64,000 nucleotides of DNA, taken from positions 558,001-622,000 of the forward strand of contig JAOANU010000010.1 in NCBI GenBank assembly GCA_034387635.1. The letters run 5' to 3'. This document shows, piece after piece, positions 23,601 to 34,591 of the stretch (its first letter is position 1; each line of letters opens with the position of its first letter). The DNA is from Rhodosporidiobolus odoratus. Lineage: Eukaryota; Basidiomycota; Microbotryomycetes; Sporidiobolales; Sporidiobolaceae. Under the pieces are notes generated by a model. The model was not told where the DNA came from. It saw nothing but the letters and a program-made list of their open reading frames with translations, and searched no databases. Position numbers and translations under genes: made by a program.

Positions 23601-25203
23601 GACGATAGATCCGCTCGATTGTTGTTGACGTATGCTGGGCGAGTAGGAGAAGCGATTGACATTGGGGCTACCGGGGCCAACTTGGGGCCGAGTTACGGAA
23701 CTGGTCGAGAGTCGCCTGCCGGCGCGCGAAGTGGAGCTATACCGTCGCTGCTGGTGGACCGAGTCTCGCCAGGTCGAAAGCGAGCTGCGCTCCGATTGCT
23801 CCCTACAAGCGGATTGAAGAAGAAGACATGAGTATATAGCAGCAGGATAAAGAGAAGCCGGGGAAGACTCGAAGAGAAGGGACGCACAGAACATCGGACA
23901 ATTCCGTAAAGTCATAATCGATCTCCTCTCCATTCCTTCCGTAAACCGTACTCGCATGCGTTCTTCTACCTCGAGGCGAAGAGGGCTGCGAAGCAGAGGA
24001 GCCCGGTCTCCATTGACCCCCCGACCCAACTTCGCCGGCTGAAAAAGGTCGAGTCATAGGTGCAGCTGCAGCAGCCTCCGTCGGCGCAGTCGCCTCTTTC
24101 TCCGCACTGCCAAAGTCGCCGAAACCTCCAAAGCCCGAATCGATCATCGGGTGCGAAGACCATGACCCGGCAGGACTTGCCGCCCATTGGGAGGAAGACG
24201 ACGCAGTCGAGGTAGTGCGAGTAAGCGACCTTGACCGTGGAAGAGGACGCGTGTGCTGACTGGCGAAAGCAAATGCGGTCGAAGACCCTGATGCGGAAGA
24301 CAGAGGCTCGTTGGTGCTCATCTGCGGCGAGAGAACCTCGATTACCATCGACTTGGCTCCGTCTTTCTCGGACGCCTTTCCTGCCGAATCCGATCGTGGT
24401 CGGAGAGTCTCGTCCGGGACCGAAGATACCGTTGCTGTCTTGTCGCCCTCGACGGTACCCGCAGCTTTGGCTCTCGCTTCCGCTGCTGATTTGGCCGCTC
24501 TTTGCGCTTTGAGCCGCTCCATCAAGCCGCCCGAAAAGACTACGCCGCCTGCCGCCGAGGGCGAGGTACTGGCTATCGGAGGCGTTTGCCCCACTGTAGG
24601 CGTAGGCGAAGGTATAGGAGGAGAAGAGGTTTTGGGGCGGTAGGCTGGGATTTCGGCGATTTCAAAGAATGACCGTCGCGCAGCGACGGAAGGGGGTAAT
24701 GAGAACAGGGGAGCGGCGAAGGTGACGGGCGAGGCGATGAAACCATCAGTAGAAGTAAGGGCTGCGGGTGGGGGGGAAGTAGGAGGAAGCGAACGAGCTG
24801 GAGTTGACGGGACGGAAGGGGTGTAGGAGCGATCGGAAGTCGGCTGAACCCGCAACATGGGTACGAGGGAGCTATCGGTGCTCCCTGGCGTCGCGCCGGA
24901 TCCGGTGTAGTTGCCCTCGCCAGAAGAAGCGACAAGCGATTCGACGTCCACCTTGACCTGCGGGAGGTTTTCTGCACGCCCTTCTCGCAGCTCCATCACA
25001 TCCTGGTCCACCTCATCCGCCTCCAAATCGCCACCCTTTGCCAGCACGACTTCTCCCTCTCGTTCCCTCCGTCGACCATCCCTGGCGAGTCGGGCTGCGG
25101 CGATGCGCTCGCTGGCTGAAGCGGAGGAAGTGGTGGTGAAGGTTCGAATCAGGTCGTTTCGTAGAATGGTTCCCGGTGAGGTTGGGACTTCGGACGAGTC
25201 CAT
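17643..25203 (-). CDS. Giant PH-domain coiled-coil protein
   Basis: Predicted 2118 aa in 19 exons: 23888-25203, 22377-23802, 22188-22306, 21931-22119, 20947-21877, 20562-20888, 20347-20499, 19934-20287, 19782-19874, 19682-19724, 19559-19620, 19031-19502, 18734-18967, 18473-18664, 18170-18372, 18081-18101 (21 nt), 17962-18021, 17875-17901 (27 nt), 17643-17777. The first 900 residues are Ser/Pro-rich with one LMERLKAQRAA motif (227-237). A PH domain follows (GYLQVPPTDALSF, WVERYCVLSADSLEF, SRIDRVRWVLALQDAV) and should bind phosphoinositide membranes. Then come a disordered spacer, coiled coils (about 1240-1330 and 1880-2070; QVDYLLQTNAMLLQKQEE, KKQADDEKKAADERA) and an Ala/Pro-rich tail. A TGA two codons upstream fixes the start. 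Probably a cortical or membrane scaffold; the partner is unknown. Confidence 0.85.
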
Positions 25204-26348
25204 CACTCAACATCCATGTAGCTCAACAGGGAGCAGGCCAAGTGGAGAAGCGAGCAGGAGGCGGTGTCGGAAGTCGCTCGAAAGGGGTGGCCAAGGACAG
25301 CAGACAGCAACGTCGGGTTGACCTGGTAAAGCCTGGCGATGAGGACGAGTCACAGCTCCGGCTTCCATCATGCACCGCCTTGAGCGTTCAGGAGAGCGGC
25401 GAGAACAAGGCGAGAAGGCGAGAAGATCTGGGGATGCCGGGGAGTATTCCGGAGGTTGTAGAGCAGCGCGATAACAGCTGATAGCCACTGCGAAGGTCGA
25501 GCATAGACGCTTAAGCGCTGATGGAGATGGTGGGTAAGCAAAAGGAAGCAGCGGAGGAAGACGAGGAAGACGAGAAGACGAGAAGTACCGAAGCGTATCG
25601 GCCAGTTGTTTCTTGCCTCCAAGTCCGCCGACCTATACGTAACATATTTTCCGTTCGAGGATTCTGTACCCATTATCGGGATATGACAGTACATCTATAG
25701 TAGGTCGAATGGTCAACACTTGACAATGATCGCTGAATTGTGACGGACCGAACGTCGGCTGTGTGGAGGAGGATGATCAGGTATCACAGGCAAATCACAG
25801 GCGTCCAACCGAAGTGCCGAGGACCTGATATCTTGGTAGTATGCCGGTTCGTTGTGCGTGGTCTCAAGCGCGCTGCGAGCGAATATAATAGGTAATGCAT
25901 TGCCACCAGTAGTTACTCGGAACAGTCGGAACAGTCGGAACAGTCGAAGCGGTGCCGCGGACGTACCGGTTTTTCGACCGCTAGCCGCGCGTTGACGACC
26001 ATGCCGAGACCGCGTGTGGAAGTGACTGCACCTGACCCAATGCTTGCTTCAGCGGCGGGCGGCGGTACTACAACACGTCAAAAAAAATCAGGTGGACGAC
26101 CGGAGAGCGCTTGGTACTTGACGACCCTTATCATCAAAGCAGACTCCAGCGTCCGGGGCATCCGCGCTTCCCCCGCCTCGGTGCCGAAGCTTCAGGCTAC
26201 TTTGACACCGCCGACGAAAAAGTTTTGCTGACCGCAGGCTCTTTCCGATACCGCTGCTCTTGCTTCACATCCACTCACCCGCACGCCATCTCACCGTCTC
26301 GCATCCTTTCTATCCCCCACCAGTCCCCGCGCTCAATCCCGGACAAAC
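25204..26348. promoter_or_regulatory. Shared divergent promoter (PH-domain and PQ-loop genes)
   Basis: About 1.1 kb with no coding frame I can support, between two genes that start in opposite directions. It contains three exact copies of a 9-bp unit, CGGAACAGT, at about 25918-25944, and a pyrimidine-rich leader just before the PQ-loop ATG. Confidence 0.55.
25918..25944 (+). repeat. Triple 9-bp direct repeat CGGAACAGT
   Basis: Three head-to-tail copies about 400 bp upstream of the PQ-loop gene start. A candidate factor-binding cluster or a simple repeat. Confidence 0.85.
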
Positions 26349-29098
26349 ATGGCTGAAGAGAAGATCGGGCTCTCCACCCTCGAACTCGTCTCCAAGCTGT
26401 TTGGTTGGTGGTCCAGTGCGTTCCCTACTCCCTACCCCTGCTGCAGGTCTTCGACCGGACGGGAGTAGCTGACGCATGATTGTTCCGCTCTGCAGTGGGA
26501 CTCGCTATCGTGCTCTTCCTTCCAGAGATCGTTGAAGCCCTCACAGAGCGAAAGGAAGAACGTCCGTGGCTTTTCCCGGTCTACTTCGCGTCGCCTTATC
26601 GCTGATATTCTTGTATCACGCGCAGTCAGCCCAGATACTTTCCGCAAGTTCACATCGTAGCGTCTCCAGTATGCCGCAGTTTGGCTGACCTTCTGTCGTC
26701 CCCATTCTGCTGAATCTCCGCCCTGAACTTACTGCGTCTCGCGTCGCGCCTGCAGTATTCTACGTATGTCGATGTCCTCCACAGTTCGACCAACCTGCTA
26801 GTGACCGTACAGCGTCGTTCTAACAGCCGGAACTTTCGGGAGATTCCGTGCTGAACTTGCTTTTTCCCCCGAAACAGTGGCTTTGGCTCGCAGGAGATGG
26901 CGGACAGCTCATTGGACTGTACCTTGCGAATGGTCTGGAAACGCAGAAGGCGCTATGCTGGTGAGCCGTCCTCTTCGAGGTCAAAACCCGAATTCATTAC
27001 TTACTTACTGAGAGCTCTTCCCTCAGGTCTATCGCGAGTGCCGATATGTACGCCAGCTACCACCCTTCTCCCAATCCGAGCTGGCGATTCCAATCTCACA
27101 CCTTGTCCTTGCAGCATCATGATCTTCCTTCTTTCCCTCTTCGCCGGCCTCTTCGTTTGTCGACCATGTCGCGCTGCGCGGGAGAAGAAGCGGAAGATAG
27201 AGAAAGACGGCGCGGAGAAGCGCGTCATCTCGCACCTCATCGCCCAAACATTCCTTGTCGCGGACGATCCCGAGTCTCCCAAGATAAAGTCGCAATTGCC
27301 GCCAGGTTATACGGATGCGGGGAGCCAAGTCGCGCGTTTCTTCAAAAATGGTTTGTCCAAGGCGCGTAAGCAGATGGTCAACGTCACTATCGTTGTGGTG
27401 AGTGCTGTTTATTGCCGCTTCATCTGTCGTCGGTCTTGACCCTGGGCTTGCTCTTCGCAGCTTACACTCCTCGTCATGTCTCTCGTCTTTTTGGGCAAAG
27501 ACTACCTATACAAGGACACCAAGGAACCTGACCCCGAGAGCCACATGCCGGAGACCCAGGAAGAACTGATTGCATACGTCTTGTCATATGCTGGCTTGAT
27601 CTGTTGGAGTACGTCACTGATACTTCTTACGCTCCCCATCGAAGCAAAGCCCTGCCGTTTCTCTATTGCGGGTCATTGCCGCAAGGTAACGGGAAGGAGT
27701 GAACTGACTTGCTGCATTGCCTCCTCTCCATCCCCTCAGCCGCTCCTCGCGCTTTCAATATGTACAACTCGTACAAGTACCAACGTCCCGAAGGCATCAC
27801 GACTGCGGCCGTCATCATCGGAGGAATGTCTCACATTGCCAACATCGTTGTGCGTGTCCTTCTTGGGGTTCCTGCCACGAACTTGCTGGACTGACTTGCC
27901 CTTGCTGCCGCAGTCCATCCTAAGCGTCAATCATGACGGGGACAAGCCCTGGGCTCAGATGCCCTTCATAGCCACAGCAGGTGTTTGCGCGTTTATGGAC
28001 GGCTGGGTATGCCTACTGTCCTCCCGTGCTCGACTTCGCTGCGTTAGCTGACCCACTTGTCTCGCCACGTTCTTGCGTCCTCGTTCGTCCTCGCACTCCC
28101 CCTCGGCACACCCACCTCTCCGTATGACACAGCGCCTTTTCCTGAAAAACCGACTTCGCGACGCGATTCCCCGAAGCGAACAGCCTTGGAAGGATCCAAA
28201 TTGGAGGCAGCAGCAACTCAAGCGCCAGGAGAAGCACCGAACTCTTCTACCCGACCCCGACCATTCCTCCGACTTTTCCGAGTCTGCGCATTCCGCTTCC
28301 GACTCGGAAGACGCAGTGCACCACGGCGGTCGCCATCGTTACGGCGAATCGAGCAGCTCGGAGCAGGACGAACGCGATCAAAGGCAGAGGGACCGCCTCA
28401 GAGGAATGCTGCCGTCGACACTTTACGACCAGCGCTTCGACAAGAACCACCCGGCTAACGTCGCCCGAATCAAGAAGCACGAGGAGCGCCGGGCCGCTCG
28501 CGACGAGAATCGACGACACGATGTCAAGGAGTTTGAACGCATCAAGGACGAGATCGAGTCGAGTCAGAAATCGGCGCTCAAGAAGGAGTTGGATCTCGAA
28601 CACCACCGCGCGACCTATTCAGAAGATAAGTACAACAGGATCGTCGCGGAGTTGAATGACAAGGCGCATCGAGAAGCGTTCTTGCTCAGGCGAATGAAGG
28701 AGAACGTGGAGGAGATCCAGAGGCGCGATCCCAAACTCGTTCATCCGAAAGGATACGGACCCGAAGGCGACTCGAAGATGCCGCAAGAAGACGACAACAA
28801 CCCGGTTTTCGCGTTGACAGCCAAATTCGAGCAGGATCAAAGGGCCAGCGAGGCTGTCAATTCGTTGGAGTACATGAGGCATCATCGGCGTAAGGGTTAC
28901 CCGGAGAAGGGGAACCTCGGACACGGCGGGGACCCTGATTGGCGCGGCGAGGAGCCAACGGTGGCGAGGAGTGGTGGTAGGCAGGAGAGGCGGATGGCAG
29001 AGTTGGGGATGAGGCAGAGGAGTTCCAGTCGTCCTGCCAGTCGCAGTGGCAGCCGCAGTCGGAACGGTAGTCGGAACAGGGACATGGACTGGGTTTGA
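26349..29098 (+). CDS. PQ-loop-like multi-pass membrane protein with long cytosolic tail
   Basis: Predicted 620 aa. Exons: 26349-26415, 26496-26561, 26626-26643, 26756-26763 (8 nt), 26878-26960, 27027-27047, 27115-27397, 27461-27608, 27740-27849, 27914-28006, 28133-29098. The first helices resemble PQ-loop (MtN3/Ypq1) proteins: LFGWWS.GLAIVLFLPEI then LSPDTF, then WLWLAGDGGQLIGLYLANG. The second motif half is PRAFNMYNSYKYQRPEGIT. The usual PQ pair is PE in the first repeat and PR in the second, so it is a divergent member. Vacuolar relatives move cationic amino acids; here transport is only a guess. The last exon adds a 320-residue hydrophilic tail with charged helices and a C-terminal RS/RG-rich end. 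The exon 3/4 junction needs a GC-AG intron (GCAAGT) to keep the frame. Confidence 0.78.
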
Positions 29099-29362
29099 AG
29101 GTGGTCGAGTCGGTTTGGTGACGTTGTGCATAGGGAACGAGCTAGAAAACCCACGTATGAATGATTAGATACCCCCGAAACGAGCACCTTATTCTTCCGC
29201 CTCCTTCGTCCATCTTCGTGCTTGCTCGATCTTCGAGCTCGAGTTTTTGCTCAAACTGCATGCAAGTAACACGCGGCTCAAAACCAACTCAGAACGCGAC
29301 TCGCATGTTTCTCCCTTAAGTCTACGTTTCTCTCCCATGCTTCTACCACTACGAGCTGCTCT

Positions 29363-32300
29363 TCAAGCCTCAACATCCTCCACCTCCCAATCATCCGGAA
29401 CATTCGGTTCATCCTCCTTGGCCGTAACGGGTGGCGGAGGCGGGAGTGGCAAGCTCGGAGTTGGAACCCTCGAGATGCCAGCCCCGATGGGCGGGAGGGC
29501 AGACGAGGGCAAGTTGATCGGGCGTTCTTGCTCACCGGTAGGGGCGATGACGGCGCGAGGAGGCTGCGCAGTGCGACGCCAAAAAAAGTCAGTACACCTA
29601 TGATGAAGAGGGGAGGTAGAAAAGATGCGAATCCGAGAACAACGCACCTTTGCTTGCGCCGCTCCAATCACCCCTCCCGCAGTGCCCCAAGCGTTCACCG
29701 CAGGTTGCCTCACTTTGGGCGGACTCGATCCCAAACTCGCAAACGCGTTTCCGGTGCGGAACCCCTCGAGAGCATTCCACGTACTTCCCGGCCGCGATCC
29801 AGTTCCTGCACTTCCGCTACCTGCCCCTCCTCCGGAGGCAGAGGAAGAGGAAGCGACGGGTGTCCAAGACCCTCGAACGACCCGCCCGTCGTCGGTCAAT
29901 TGAACGGATTCGACGGCGACGCAGAAACCGGTTTGGGAGATGAGGTTTTGTAAGGAAGAAGAGATGGAGGTGGTTTTGAGGTCGAGTTCGGAAGGAGTAT
30001 GAGTGGGCGGTTCAAAGGAGATGAGAACGTCCTCGTCGGTCTGTACGGTAGCGTTTCGATCATGAGTAAAAGCGACAAGTAGTGGAGAACGGTAAGAGGT
30101 GGTAATAGGTGGTAGGGCGGATGGGGGAAACAGCAGAGAACGACGTACGATCCACGAAAGCGCAAACCTCAACCCCCTCATATGCCCAACCACCATCTCC
30201 CTCAAAGTCTCCTCGTCATACCCCAAAACCCCCTCCAGATAAATCGCATTATTCAACTTTCTCTCGGGCAAAGCTTTTCTGAGACTGCCTAACCCGAGTA
30301 TTGCAGAGGGTTTCTTGTGGGCTGCGAGAGCACCGGTGAGAGAAGGAGAGGGGACGCCGCAGGTTGGAGTTCGGTGAGTGAGGATGGAACGATGCGGCTC
30401 GGGGTCGAGGGATTCGGACCGGAGTGAGAAGGCTTCCGTCATTTCGTAGACCTGCCAACATGGTACGAAATGATCAGCCTCATCTCGTCGAATTGGGTAA
30501 AATGAAGGAGATGGGGAAAGGGGACGCACAAACTGCCTCTGCTCCCTCTTCATCGCCGGGAACCTAAGTGTGACCCTCTCCGTATCCTCCACAAAGTCCT
30601 TCATCTCCTTCTCAACCTCCAGCGCCCATTTCAAATTCCTCGCCGCATATTCCAACGTCTGCGTCTCATAAACCACCTCTCGAACCTGACTTTCCTTTTT
30701 CTCCGCCGCCGAAACCCCCAACGCTTCCGCAAGTTGAGCGTTCCTTTTTGCGAGAGCGCACGCTTCGGTACATTTGACATGTCGACCTTGATTGCCTTCA
30801 GGTTTCGAATTGCAAGAACCGCAGCGAGCGGATTGAGAGAGGTGACCGCAGGTACAAGTCACCGTGATTAGTTTGTCGCAAGGGGTTTCGGTGGAACAGG
30901 CCGAAGGGAAGTGGCAGGCTGCACGACGTTTGTCCAGAGGCACGGTTTAGCCGTCGAGAGGGGTGATGTGAGAGAGTGAGACGTGGACGTACGCAAAGGA
31001 CACGGGTGACCGCAATGCTTTCTCGGCTTGAGACACATTTGATCGTCGACGGTCTCGCATTCTCCTGGAGGATGGCACACCTTGCGACAACGATGCCATC
31101 CACAGCGAAGGAGTCTGCGAAGTAGCGTTCGATAAAGTTCTATCGTCAGCGCTCTGAACGGAAGAAAAGCGGGCAGCACAAAAAAGAAGAAGAGGACGCG
31201 GCGGACGAGAGGAATATCGACTCACTTCCCACAAACCGTCCCACATCCCACCTTCCTAGGATCCATCGAACACCTGACATTCGGAACCGTTTTCTTCCCA
31301 CAGGCACATTGCTTGTTGGTCAGATAAGGGCACGGTGGACAGGAGGGATCTTCATGACAGGCGTGGGGGAGTTGGGGGTGTCCACCTGGGGGTGCGAAGC
31401 AATTGTTAGCGGCGGGGGAGGCGAAGAGCGTAGATTGGTGAGCGGAGGGTAACGTACAAGAAGAAGGACGGATACAAGGGTGTCGGCAATCGATGACGAA
31501 ATTACAAGGAATGGGAGGGAGGACGACGGTTGACCCGCAGTTGCAGACAAGCCTGCGAAGGGGGGAAGAGGGGGTTCAGCAGAAGGAGAGGAGAAGCCGA
31601 GGATGGGCAACAGGGAAAGGCGATGCGTACTCATCGAAATCCGCTCGTAAGCAAGGTGGACAAGGGCCCCGATGATCTGTTGATTCGCAGTTATGAATCC
31701 CGCCTGCTCATACATAATACACAATAACTCAGTCAGCGTCTGCTGCCTGGTTGCGTAGGTACACCGACACCGAAAGGGTTCGGAGAGGAAAAGAAGGGGG
31801 AAGAAAGCTAGGAGAACGAGGACAGGAGAGTAAGCGAGAAAACGCACAATTCAACTTCCTCCCACAAACCCTCTCACACCTATGCAACCCCTCCGGATCC
31901 TGCATCTCCATCTCCCTCATCTCCTCCTGCAAACTCGAATACTGCTGCCGTCTCTTACCTTTCCCTTTTGCACCGGCGGTGAGAGCTTCTTGCCAAGAGA
32001 GGGGGCAGCAGACGCGGGTGCATTGGTGGCGACCGCAGGAGCGCCTGTGTCAGGGAGGGAGGGGGGGGGGGGAGGTAAGGAGGGGAGGGTAAGGAGGGGA
32101 GGGTAAGGAGGGGATTAGTCCTGCTATTGAGTGGGTCTTGAGTGGGAAAGCAAGAGAATAGGTATGGACGTACATAGCCTTGCAAACCCTATTGCACTTG
32201 AACTCGTCCTCACCCTCATCGACAGCAACCAACTCCGCGTGTCCTGATGCAGAAGTGGAGATGGAAGAGGAAGTTGCCCTATTCGGAGTCGTCGCAGTGA

Positions 32301-34208
32301 CGGAAGGAGGTGGAGTTGGCGCGCGGTAAGGTTCTCCGCAGAGACGCGTCGTTCTGGTCGATCCGCAACGGCAGATCAGACTGGTCGATGCCAATGCCGT
32401 AAAGGGAGGAGAATAAGCAAGAACAGAAAGAGAGGAGAATGGAGAGGCAAAAAGGGGAATCGTCAGCGATGGCAGAGACGAGGTAGCGAAGCGGAGGGAG
32501 GGAAGAAAGTGAAAGAAGAAAGCGAAGCTTACGGTACCCTCTCCGTACACGTCCCACACTCCCCCTCATGACACCTCTCCCCACAAGCGTGCCCACACCC
32601 ATCCCTAACCTTCCCACAAACCTCCCTACAAACCGGCACATCGTCCGTACACTTTATCCTACCTCCACTCGAATCACCCGTAAGGACCTCGAGCGGAGTT
32701 TTACCGCACGGGCAGGATGAGACGAGTTCTGGCGAGCGAGGACAGGGGAGGGATATGGAGGAGAGGTGGGCGTGACAGGGGGAAGTGCAGGAGTGGAGAC
32801 CGCACGAGTAGGGCGCGTCGCAAGAGGAGGTGCAAGCATATTCGCCTGTCCAGCTCTCTCCTGATTCTGTGTCTTCTCCTTCGCCCTCCAGGAGTGGCCT
32901 CGTACATCCCTCCACCCTTTCCTCCCTCATTCCAGTACTTCCACCACAAACCCCCTCCCTCATTTCCTTCCCACAAAAACACCTCTTCTCCCTAATAACC
33001 TCGCAATCTCCACAAGGTCCTGAATGACAAGGCTTGTTACAGCGATGTAAGCCGCAGGGGAGAAGGGCAGAATGAGGAGCTTGGCAGGACAGGAGGGATT
33101 CGATCGAGGCGAGCGTGGGGGGGGTGGAGTTGGTGGGATGGAGGGAGGAACAGCGGACGGAGAGGGTACGAGAGTGACAGTGACAGGGTTCTGAGGAGTT
33201 CCAGAAATGTCAGTAAGCAGGAAACGAGGAGGTAGAGGCGGGACGAGAAGGGAAGGGAAGGAGGACGTACCATTCAGGACGACTGGACAAGGCGGACAAG
33301 GACCTGGGTGACAGCCCAAAGCGCAAGGGTGCTTACAGCCCACCGGTCTCTTCCTCGTACAAGGGCGATTACAAGAATGGGGCGTTGCCCCACCTCGAGC
33401 TGGATGAGGATCCGTAAATCTCCCACAGAAACAAGTATACTTCTTCGGTACTTCCCTCGCACCGAATTGAGCGTTACAGTTGGGACAACTCCATTGACCT
33501 TCGAGTTGTTCTTCTGGGGGAGGGTTGCGAGGATCCCGAGTAGCGAGAAGTCGAGCGCGTTCGGACGAGGTTGCAACGGACGAGGTCGCCCATTTCGTGA
33601 TGCAGGTGAGGTGGAAGGGGATATAGCAGGAGGAGCAAGAGTAGATCCTGGCGGTTCGGGTGATGGATTCGAAGCAGACGGTGCATTCTGCTTCGCCAGA
33701 GCTTAGTTCGGTGGTGAGGCGTTCGACGAGGGTCTGGTTGACAGGTGCCGGGGTGGGCGTCGAGACTCCGGATGCAGTGGCGGACGGGGAAGGAGAAAAG
33801 GCGGAGGCGGTAGGGTGGAGCTGGGAAGATTGGGAAGTGCCGGAGGAGAGGGAGGCGCCAAAGTTGGCTCGACGGCCTCCACCTCTCGGTGCGCCATTCT
33901 CGCCTGTAGCATGTGAGGTACGGTTAGCTGAGCTGTAAGGCATCGGTCGCACGCATGCGAAACGAGAACGCACCCCCTCTAGCTCGTCCTGCTTGACCTC
34001 GATTCCCACGTCCTCGCCCTCGTCCTCGCCCGTTCGGCTGCTGAGGTACATCTCCTGCGTCACTAGACTGTGCACTAGTCGACTGAGCAGCTCCGGCAGT
34101 TCCGCCTCGCCTCGATCGATTTCTTCCTCTGGCTCCTCCTCGTCCCCGAGTGGCACCGTTCAAGGTTGACTGCTGTGGCTGTTGTGGCTGAGATTGTACG
34201 TCTACCAT
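29363..34208 (-). CDS. FAP1: NF-X1/FAP1-type zinc-finger protein with R3H domain
   Basis: Predicted 1221 aa in 13 exons: 33974-34208, 33271-33903, 32533-33190, 32174-32380, 31848-32044, 31631-31703, 31458-31552, 31226-31385, 30993-31114, 30530-30918, 30149-30451, 29648-30040, 29363-29563. The N-terminus is an RGG-type stretch (GRGRGRGRGNRGQAGRARG). Next is a RING-like finger (ECTVCFESITRTARIYSCSS then CPNCNAQFG), then a long array of NF-X1 cysteine repeats such as CKHPCALGCHPGPCPPC, CGHACGERCHEGECGTC and DHRGPCPPC. The R3H domain (AFSLRSESLDPEPHRSILTH) follows, then a disordered acidic tail. Human NFX1 and yeast Fap1 are transcription and rapamycin/FKBP12-linked regulators; the RING-like part may give E3 activity. 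It ends 265 bp from the convergent PQ-loop gene. Confidence 0.95.
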
Positions 34209-34591
34209 GTGCGAGTGTATAGCAGTAGTCTGTATGTCTAGTTTAGCCAGTTGTAGCTGTGGGAGACGAGTGGCGAAGGTCAGAGAGTTGTCGGACTCGA
34301 TCTTGACTTGACCCACAGTCTCGCTTACTCAGCAAGAGAGTATTCCAGCACTACCCCCCTGCTCAGGCAAGCTACAGCTACTCCCGCAGACTAGACCCGC
34401 AGTCTCCCGTTGACTATTCGCTCTTCTCCTCATCGGCCTCTCGAAGCTGCTCGTCTGCCTCTTCCGCTTCATCACCGTCTCTGTAGTGTCGTGGTCGTTG
34501 CGCTTGGGTTCGTCGAGTGTAGATAGCCTCTCTCCTTCCCCCTCCCTCCCTCCCTCCCTTCCTCGGGTCACAAGCACCCGTTTCCCCCCTC
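34209..34591. other. Intergenic between aquaporin and NF-X1 genes
   Basis: Head-to-tail spacer of 383 bp serving as 3' flank of the aquaporin gene and promoter of the NF-X1-type gene. It is rich in C/T tracts around 34535-34625. No gene seen. Confidence 0.4.

Noticed and set aside
25135..25165. GGTTCGAATC resembling a tRNA B box
   Set aside because: It lies in the first coding exon of the PH-domain gene and has no A box or cloverleaf around it.
23111..25321. Several 90-190-codon frames, Arg/Pro/Ser-rich, on both strands
   Set aside because: Shadow frames of the Ser/Pro-rich first exons of the PH-domain gene; no independent starts or splice sites.
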